Below are positions 58,735-64,000 of a stretch of 64,000 bases of DNA, in pieces; within the stretch, counting starts at the first letter, position 1, and every line of letters starts with the position of its first letter. The notes under the pieces were generated by a model. It ran no database searches. It worked only from the letters and a program-made list of their open reading frames with translations, and was not told the origin of the DNA. The translations under genes were made by a program, and so were the position numbers. The stretch comes from Rhodococcus globerulus NBRC 14531. GTDB lineage: Bacteria; Actinomycetota; Actinomycetes; Mycobacteriales; Mycobacteriaceae. The DNA lies in the NCBI RefSeq assembly GCF_001894805.1, contig NZ_BCWX01000001.1:434001-498000 (forward strand). Reading direction: 5' to 3'.

Positions 58735-59988
58735 CTACTGTTTGTAACTCGTAAGGAAGTTGCCAAACCGCTCGATTGCGACAGCGAGGTCACGGGCCCA
58801 CGGAAGGGTAACGATTCGCAAATGGTCATGATCGGGCCAATTGAAGCCCGTTCCCTGAACCATCAGGATCTTCTCCTGCAGAAGAAGATCCTGAACCAAC
58901 TTCTCGTCGTTGTGGATCTCGTGAACATTCGGATCCAAGCGAGGGAACGCGTACAGCGCACCACGCGGCTTGACACACGAGACACCCGGAATCATGTTCA
59001 GGCGTTCCCATGCGACATCGCGCTGCTCGAGCAGACGTCCGCCGGGGAGGATGAGGTCCTCGATGCTCTGATGGCCACCGAGCGCCACCTGGATAGCGTG
59101 CTGACCCGGAACATTCGGGCACAAGCGCGTCGACGCCAAGAGGTCGAGCCCCTCGAGGAAGCCGCCGGCGTGCTCCTTCGGGCCGGTGATCGCCACCCAA
59201 CCCGAACGGTAGCCCGCAACGCGATACGCCTTCGAGAGACCGTTGAACGTCAGGCACAGAAGATCGGGAGCCAACGACGCAAGCGAGATGTGCTTGGCGT
59301 CGTCGTACAAGATCTTGTCGTAAATCTCGTCAGCGAGCAGGAGAAGCTGATGCTTGCGCGCCAGATCGACCAACTGCTGGAGAATCTCCATCGAGTACAC
59401 CGCACCCGTGGGGTTGTTCGGGTTGATGACCAGCAAGGCCTTGGTCTTGTCGGTGATCTTGGATTCGATATCCGCGATATCGGGATTCCAGTCGTTGCCT
59501 TCGTCGCACAGATAGTGCACCGGAGTTCCGCCGGACAAGCTGGTCATTGCCGTCCACAACGGGTAGTCCGGCGCTGGGATCAGCACCTCGTCCCCGTTGT
59601 TGAGCAGGGCCTGCATTGTCATGGTGATCAGCTCGGACACCCCGTTGCCGAGGTAGATGTCATCGACGTCCACCTCGGGGAAGCCGGGAACCAGCTCGTA
59701 CCGAGTCACGATCGCGCGCCTGGCCGACAGAATGCCCTTGGACTCCGAGTACCCCTGAGCGTAGGGAAGAGCGGCGATCATGTCGCGCATGATCACGTCC
59801 GGTGCGTCGAAACCGAACGGTGCGGGGTTTCCGATGTTGAGCTTGAGGATCCGGTGCCCTTCCGCCTCCAACCGGGCGGCATGCGCGTGCACCGGTCCAC
59901 GGATTTCGTACAGGACGTTCTGGAGCTTCGACGACTGCTCCAGCTCGCGCTGCGGCTGACGATGGCGGACGGGTTCTGGTGTGCTCAC
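58735..59988 (-). CDS. Fold-type I aminotransferase, AlaA-like
   Basis: 417 residues, PLP-dependent class I/II. Motifs are LNIGNPAPFGFDAPD, GNGVSELITM, PDYPLWTA, NPNNPTGAVYS, ADEIYDKILYDD and FNGLSKAYRVAGYRSGW (PLP-binding Lys). The closest remembered relatives are alanine/pyruvate aminotransferases (AlaA), annotated aspC (Rv0337c) in M. tuberculosis. It links pyruvate, alanine and glutamate metabolism and has no evident role in the glycan loci. It is divergent from the S9 peptidase gene. Confidence 0.92.
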   Translation of the reverse strand: MSTPEPVRHRQPQRELEQSSKLQNVLYEIRGPVHAHAARLEAEGHRILKLNIGNPAPFGFDAPDVIMRDMIAALPYAQGYSESKGILSARRAIVTRYELVPGFPEVDVDDIYLGNGVSELITMTMQALLNNGDEVLIPAPDYPLWTAMTSLSGGTPVHYLCDEGNDWNPDIADIESKITDKTKALLVINPNNPTGAVYSMEILQQLVDLARKHQLLLLADEIYDKILYDDAKHISLASLAPDLLCLTFNGLSKAYRVAGYRSGWVAITGPKEHAGGFLEGLDLLASTRLCPNVPGQHAIQVALGGHQSIEDLILPGGRLLEQRDVAWERLNMIPGVSCVKPRGALYAFPRLDPNVHEIHNDEKLVQDLLLQEKILMVQGTGFNWPDHDHLRIVTLPWARDLAVAIERFGNFLTSYKQ

Positions 59989-60091
59989 GACTTACATGAT
60001 TCCACCTGTGCGCAAGTGGATTCTTCCGGGCACGACAGAAGGTGCCGTCTGTTCGGTTGGCTTACACGTCGGTTGGCTTATTCTGGGGCGC

Positions 60092-62020
60092 ATGACGCCG
60101 ACCGACGTGATCGCAGCCCCGTACGGATCGTGGGCATCGCCCATCGACGCAGCAGATCTGGCCAACGGAGGTCACCCGGTAGAAGGTGGCCGCTACGTCG
60201 GTGACGAGGTGTGGTGGGCGGAGCTGCGGCCAACCGAAGGCGGGCGCGTCGCGATTCGACGGTTGGGACTCGACGATCAGCCCGTCGACGTACTGCCCGC
60301 GCCGTGGAACGCACGCACCCGAGTTCACGAGTACGGCGGCGGCGCGTGGACGGTCACGGACGCCGGGCGGTTGGTTTTCAGTGAGTTCTCCGATCAGCGG
60401 GTGTACATCCTCGAAGGTCTCAGGCCGCGAGCATTGACACCTCCGACATCGTCGTCGGTGCGATACGCGGATTTGTCGATTGTCGGCGCCGACGTGTGGG
60501 CCGTGCGCGAGTCCCACGCGCCAGGCGGCACGATCACGCGCGACATCTGCGCCATTCCGCTCGACGGATCCGGCGAGATTCGCGCCATCGTCGGCGGTTC
60601 GGACTTCCTTGCATACCCGCGGCCCTCCCCGGACGGAAGCAAGATCGCCTGGATCGCCTGGAATCACCCGCAGATGCCCTGGGACGGAACCGAACTGCGG
60701 GTCGCGGATCTGGTCGACGGAGTGGCGGGTCCGCATCGAGTTCTTCTCGGCGGCACGGAAGAATCAGTGCTGCAACCGGAATGGATATCGGGCGACGAAC
60801 TGTACGTGGTCAGCGATCGCAGCGGGTGGTGGAATATCTATCGCGTGGGTACAGACGTGGCCGCGCTCTGCCCGGTTGATGCCGACTTCGGTGACGCGCT
60901 GTGGCAGTTCGGCGCCCGCTGGTACGAGGTGCTCGGCAACGGAAAACTGTTGACTGTGCGCACTTTCGGCACGGATACCCTCGCGGTGCTGGACCCGGAA
61001 ACCGGCGACTTGCGCGACATCGACGTCTCCGGCGTCACCAGCATCGGCCTCATGCAGGTGCGCGATGATCAGCTGCTGATCAAAAGCGGCGGCGCAAAAC
61101 TGGCTACCGGACTGCGTGAACTGGACCTCGGAACCGGCGCGCTGCGTGATGTACGTCTGTCCGTCGACGCGCTTCCCGAATCTGCTTATCTCCCGGAAGC
61201 TCGAACCGTTGTTGCACACGGGTACGGCCGCGAAGTCCACGCGTTTGCCTACCCGCCCCGCAATCCCCGCTACCGCGGCCAAGACGGTGAACTCCCGCCG
61301 TACGTCGCCTTTGTGCACGGCGGACCCACCGCGCACATCGCGCCAGCTCTGAACCTCGTGTACGCCTACTTCACCAGTCGGGGAATCGGCGTCGTGGACG
61401 TCAACTACGGCGGATCCACCGGATATGGCCGCGAGTACCGCAATCGTCTGCGTGGGCAGTGGGGCGTCGTCGATGTCCAGGATGTGATCACCGCGGTCAC
61501 CGGACTCGCCGAGCAGGGGCTTGCCGACCCTGCCCGTCTGGCCATCGAAGGCGGGTCTGCGGGCGGCTGGACCGTGCTGGCCGCGTTGACAACCTCCGAC
61601 GTGTTTGCATGTGGCGCTTCCTATTACGGCGTTGCCGAGCTGGACGGCTTTGTCAAGGAAACCCATGACTTCGAATCGCGGTACATCGACGGACTGATCG
61701 GGCCGCTGCCGGAATCCGCAGCGCTGTACGCGGAGCGCGCACCGCTCAACAACGTCGACGGTTTGAACTGCCCGGTATTGCTGCTGCAAGGTCTCGACGA
61801 TCCGATCGTTCCGCCGTCACAAGCCGAACGCTTTCGAGATGCACTGGTATCGAAGGGCATTCCGCACGCCTACCTGGCCTACGAAGGCGAATCCCACGGC
61901 TTCCGTAAGCAGTCCACGATCATCAGTTCCCGCAACGCGGAACTGTCCTTCTACGGCCAGGTGTTGGGGTTCACGCCGCCAGGTGTTCCGCAGCTGAAGC
62001 TGTGGACTCACGAGGTGTAG
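60092..62020 (+). CDS. S9 family prolyl-oligopeptidase-like serine peptidase
   Basis: 642 residues from ATG 60092 (MTPTDVIAAPYGSW). The upstream extension to 59981 is not conserved-looking and crosses the divergent promoter. The N-terminal beta-propeller region (residues 40-370) carries repeated W/Y-rich blades. The alpha/beta-hydrolase domain has FVHGGPTAHIAP (oxyanion hole), EGGSAGGW (nucleophile Ser), GLDDPIVPPSQAERF (Asp) and YEGESHGF (His). There is no signal peptide, so it is cytosolic, with acylaminoacyl- or dipeptidyl-peptidase-like activity expected. Confidence 0.93.
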   Translation: MTPTDVIAAPYGSWASPIDAADLANGGHPVEGGRYVGDEVWWAELRPTEGGRVAIRRLGLDDQPVDVLPAPWNARTRVHEYGGGAWTVTDAGRLVFSEFSDQRVYILEGLRPRALTPPTSSSVRYADLSIVGADVWAVRESHAPGGTITRDICAIPLDGSGEIRAIVGGSDFLAYPRPSPDGSKIAWIAWNHPQMPWDGTELRVADLVDGVAGPHRVLLGGTEESVLQPEWISGDELYVVSDRSGWWNIYRVGTDVAALCPVDADFGDALWQFGARWYEVLGNGKLLTVRTFGTDTLAVLDPETGDLRDIDVSGVTSIGLMQVRDDQLLIKSGGAKLATGLRELDLGTGALRDVRLSVDALPESAYLPEARTVVAHGYGREVHAFAYPPRNPRYRGQDGELPPYVAFVHGGPTAHIAPALNLVYAYFTSRGIGVVDVNYGGSTGYGREYRNRLRGQWGVVDVQDVITAVTGLAEQGLADPARLAIEGGSAGGWTVLAALTTSDVFACGASYYGVAELDGFVKETHDFESRYIDGLIGPLPESAALYAERAPLNNVDGLNCPVLLLQGLDDPIVPPSQAERFRDALVSKGIPHAYLAYEGESHGFRKQSTIISSRNAELSFYGQVLGFTPPGVPQLKLWTHEV

Positions 62021-62270
62021 TGCCGCTTCCGTTGTCGAGGATCGTGACCGCCCAGTTCTTCTCGGGGACAAGATGAGTCACCGACGTACAGCCGTTGGTT
62101 GCGGCTCCTGCAGTGCCGGGGAAGAGGGTGAGTGCCACTGTAAGTGTCACTGCCACTGCAAGAGTCCGCGTGGCTGCAGACTAACCGGTCTGAACTTTTG
62201 GCGGATGGCCAAGCGGACAATTCGGGTACTTGGTCCTCGGGGATCAGTGGTTGTGGGGAAGCTGACATGG

Positions 62271-62340
62271 TTTGTGTGCAGTGAACATGGTGTGCGGCAC
62301 GCTGGTACGGGTGCTCACTGGGCAGAAACTGTGCTCACTT
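62271..62340. repeat. Direct repeat, left copy, flanking the AbiEi/DUF559 gene
   Basis: 70 bp starting tttgtgtgcagtgaaca and ending gtgctcactt. It aligns without gaps to 63371-63440, exactly 1,100 bp away, with 53 of 70 bases identical. The two copies bracket the single gene at 62363-63271. Confidence 0.8.
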
Positions 62341-62362
62341 GCAGGGTTGGCTGGGCGGCCGG

Positions 62363-63271
62363 CTATGGGGTGCGGCCGCGGTTGAATGCCGCACGGATAC
62401 GATCCGAGACCACCTGCGGCGTCGACAAGTCCGCCCACGTCCACCGAACCACCTGCCAACCCGCATCCCGCAGACGGTCTTCGCGGAGCTTCTCCGCCCA
62501 GAGCACATCCTCAGGGGTGCGGCCGACGGGAACGAAGCGGCCGTACTTGACTCGGCCGTCGAACTCCCCGACAGTGCGATGCTCGCGCCACAGGAAATCG
62601 ACACGAGCATCACCGATCTGAACTTGCGGTTCGGGTATCGGAAGGCGCTCGGAGACAAAGAGCGCCAAACTCCTTGACTCGCCGACGCTTTCGATCCGGC
62701 CGTCCATCGCGTCGATCGCATGGAACGCGTGGCGGTGCGACGGATGACGCGGCACCCCAGCCAGATTCGAGGTGATGTCGGCCAGAGCGAGCGGTGTTCG
62801 GTGCAGCGCAGAGTTCCCCGCGACCAGGGCCGGCTCGAACGGTAGTGAACGGGCGAGGTCGACTACCGTGCGCGCAAGCGTTGTCACCCGCAGACCGTCG
62901 ACGGTCGTGACTTCGTCCACGGTGAATAACGCAGAGTGCACCTGCCTGTGAGTGGACGTGCTGCCGCCACCTCGACGGTTTCGAGTCAGGTGAACCAGGC
63001 GGAGCGGAGTGTTCCATAATTCGAGGCCGTGCAGTACTGCCGCGGAGGTATGACTGACAACTGCGTCGGACGTGGCTGCCTTCGCTATCGCATGGACCTG
63101 CAGACGATGGCGCGCATGTGCGTCGAGTTCGGAGAACGGCTGCGTCGACACGTAGGCGCCGCGATGTAGGCGGGTCCAGTCGCCGTGTGAACAGCTGCGA
63201 CGGATCTCGGAGTCGGTGCCGCCGGTGGCGAGATGCTCGGGTCTGCGGACGATGTGCGGTTGTTCCCCCAT
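62363..63271 (-). CDS. AbiEi-type antitoxin-like / DUF559 endonuclease-fold protein
   Basis: 302 residues from ATG 63271 (MGEQPHIVRR); the frame upstream to 63457 runs through repeats and is not coding. The N-terminal 160 residues resemble the AbiEi-like winged-helix region (WTRLHRGAYVS, AVVSHTSAAVLHGLELW, GLRVTTLARTVVDLAR). The C-terminal part is a VSR/DUF559-like PD-(D/E)xK fold: ARVDFLWREHRTVGEFDGRVKYG with Asp, Glu and Lys, then RLRDAGWQVVRWTWADL. No AbiEii-like toxin is adjacent. Such solitary fusions are frequent in actinobacteria, and their role (defence, regulation or selfish element) is unresolved. Direct repeats on both sides suggest movement. Confidence 0.8.
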   Translation of the reverse strand: MGEQPHIVRRPEHLATGGTDSEIRRSCSHGDWTRLHRGAYVSTQPFSELDAHARHRLQVHAIAKAATSDAVVSHTSAAVLHGLELWNTPLRLVHLTRNRRGGGSTSTHRQVHSALFTVDEVTTVDGLRVTTLARTVVDLARSLPFEPALVAGNSALHRTPLALADITSNLAGVPRHPSHRHAFHAIDAMDGRIESVGESRSLALFVSERLPIPEPQVQIGDARVDFLWREHRTVGEFDGRVKYGRFVPVGRTPEDVLWAEKLREDRLRDAGWQVVRWTWADLSTPQVVSDRIRAAFNRGRTP

Positions 63272-63350
63272 GCCGAACAATCCTGGTGCATCGGAGCCCG
63301 TCTGGGCCGACGGGTTTCTGTGCTGTGGATAGGTCGCGCAGTGTGCATAG

Positions 63351-63370
63351 TTTGTGTGCAGTGAGCAGTG
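63351..63370. repeat. Extra 17-bp unit preceding the right direct repeat
   Basis: tttgtgtgcagtgagca at 63351-63367 repeats at 63371-63387 (20-bp period). The start of the right flanking repeat is thus locally duplicated. Confidence 0.7.
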
Positions 63371-63440
63371 TTTGTGTGCAGTGAGCAAGGGTTCCGGCGA
63401 CCTGGAAGGGGTGCTCGCTACCCAGAAACCCTGCTCGCTT
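63371..63440. repeat. Direct repeat, right copy, flanking the AbiEi/DUF559 gene
   Basis: Matches 62271-62340 without gaps (53/70). Internally it has gtgagca at one end and tgctcgc at the other, so each copy is also partly self-complementary and could fold. Confidence 0.8.
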
Positions 63441-63456
63441 ACGAGCCAGGCAAACA

Positions 63457-63489
63457 CGAACGCCCCCGCCGTAATGGCGAGGGCGTTCG
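63457..63489. terminator. Terminator of the right-edge gene
   Basis: Stem cgaacgccc...gggcgttcg with inner ccgcc/ggcg (63457-63470 and 63476-63489) and a 5-nt loop, just downstream of the minus-strand stop at 63502. Confidence 0.8.
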
Positions 63490-63501
63490 ATGACGTGATT
63501 A

Positions 63502-64000
63502 CTACTTGCGGCCGGGAGCCTTTGCGCCTGCCTTGAATCCGAGCCCGCCCGGCTTTGCGGCCGGGGGAGCCTTGGGGGCCTGCGCAGCGGGAGCCTCAGC
63601 TGCTGGTGCCTCGGTGGCTGGTGCTTCGGTAGCCGGAGCTTCAGGTGCAGCTGCTTCCACTACCGGTTCGGCAGCGGGAACCGGCGCTGCAGCAGCGGGT
63701 GCTGCCTTGCGTGCACCGGGAGCCTTTGCACCCGATTTGAATCCGAGCCCACCAGCCTTGGCAACCGGCGGAGCCTTAGGAGCGGGAGTCTCGGCAGCCG
63801 GTGCTTCAGTGGCTGGTGCCTCGGCAACAGGAGCTGCCGGGGTTTCCGCAGCGGGAGCCGGAGCTGCGGCAGCTGCCTTCTTTGCACCGGGAGCCTTTGC
63901 GCCCGACTTGAATCCGAGCCCGCCGGCCTTGGCAACCGGAGCAGCCTTGGGGGCCTCGGCAGCAGAGACCGGTGCAGCCTCAGCAGCAGGTGCGGCGGGA
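63502..64000 (-). CDS. C-terminal Ala/Pro/Lys-rich repeat tail of a larger protein (5' end outside window)
   Basis: The minus-strand frame is open from the right edge to TAG at 63502-63504, about 165 residues. It is low-complexity (AEAPATEAP type) and punctuated by three copies of GGLGFK(S/A)GAKAPG; the last ends in GRK-stop. Alone it has no enzymatic motif. In M. tuberculosis the gene near the aspC homologue is an Fe-S-binding reductase (Rv0338c). A tail on that protein is my best guess, from position and from a vaguely remembered Gly/Lys-rich C-terminus. The true identity needs the sequence to the right. Confidence 0.6.
   Translation of the reverse strand, partial: PAAPAAEAAPVSAAEAPKAAPVAKAGGLGFKSGAKAPGAKKAAAAAPAPAAETPAAPVAEAPATEAPAAETPAPKAPPVAKAGGLGFKSGAKAPGARKAAPAAAAPVPAAEPVVEAAAPEAPATEAPATEAPAAEAPAAQAPKAPPAAKPGGLGFKAGAKAPGRK

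Noticed and set aside
58822..60204. 460-codon plus-strand ORF opposite the aminotransferase gene
   Set aside because: Antisense shadow: the minus strand encodes a complete PLP enzyme with all motifs.
61971..62156. Minus-strand 61-codon ORF resembling a signal peptide plus short secreted protein
   Set aside because: The hydrophobic stretch ending GTAGAAT is suggestive, but a TAG lies just upstream, the GTG start would lack a basic N-terminus and ribosome-binding site, and the end overlaps the S9 peptidase gene by 50 bp. Possibly a decayed gene.
63351..63440. CRISPR-like interpretation of the short repeats near the AbiEi/DUF559 gene
   Set aside because: Only two adjacent 17-bp units with a 3-bp spacer; no array and no cas genes.

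Overview
The window looks like a chromosome segment of a Rhodococcus-like member of the Mycobacteriales. It is GC-rich and uses GTG/TTG starts. It carries dTDP-rhamnose genes, a DUF4012 protein, an actinobacterial fused Wzz/tyrosine kinase, a membrane Hsp70-like protein and a very large non-ribosomal peptide synthetase. The right end (a rmlA further upstream, an AlaA-type aminotransferase, then the tail of what may be an Fe-S reductase) resembles the Rv0334-Rv0338c neighbourhood of Mycobacterium tuberculosis as I remember it. Species cannot be fixed from the sequence alone.

Layout. 1-10.5 kb is a loose accessory stretch: the 3' part of manA, an XRE-type regulator, an SGNH-like protein that lacks its catalytic serine, an OafA-type acyltransferase, a Wzy/O-antigen-ligase-like polymerase, a hexapeptide acetyltransferase, a frameshifted gene and several very small ORFs. 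10.5-19.6 kb is a beta-glucan (cellulose-like) module. A BcsB-like protein, a GT-C glycosyltransferase, a GH5 glycanase and galU run rightward. They face a BcsA-like processive GT2 and a polytopic membrane protein that run leftward. 20.8-30.0 kb is a rightward Wzx/Wzy-type heteropolysaccharide operon: initiating phosphoglycosyltransferase, ugd, WecG-type transferase, two GT2s, pyruvyltransferase, nitroreductase-family protein and flippase. Most of its genes overlap by 4 nt or abut. 30.5-33.1 kb holds rmlB facing away from rmlA-rmlC.

33.2-53.2 kb contains a DUF4012 membrane protein divergent from a 16-kb, five-module NRPS (five C-A-T modules plus a terminal TE). A fused Wzz/BY-kinase follows, and then an isolated 36-codon peptide gene with a strong ribosome-binding site and its own terminator. 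53.3-58.3 kb holds the partner low-molecular-weight tyrosine phosphatase, a second ugd, a membrane Hsp70-like protein and a YibE/F protein. 58.7-64 kb holds an aminotransferase, an S9 peptidase, an AbiEi/DUF559-type gene flanked by 70-bp direct repeats, and the repetitive tail of a gene running off the window.

Taken together this is mainly a cell-surface glycan region. It has sugar-nucleotide supply (manA, galU, two ugd, rmlABC), an initiating transferase, transferases, a flippase, a polymerase, and chain-length control by kinase and phosphatase, with acetyl and pyruvyl decoration. Embedded in it is a peptide synthetase that has no transporter, MbtH or tailoring genes beside it. The observations most worth following up are the 36-aa peptide gene, the NRPS-polysaccharide juxtaposition, the repeat-flanked AbiEi/DUF559 gene and the split BcsA/BcsB-like system.
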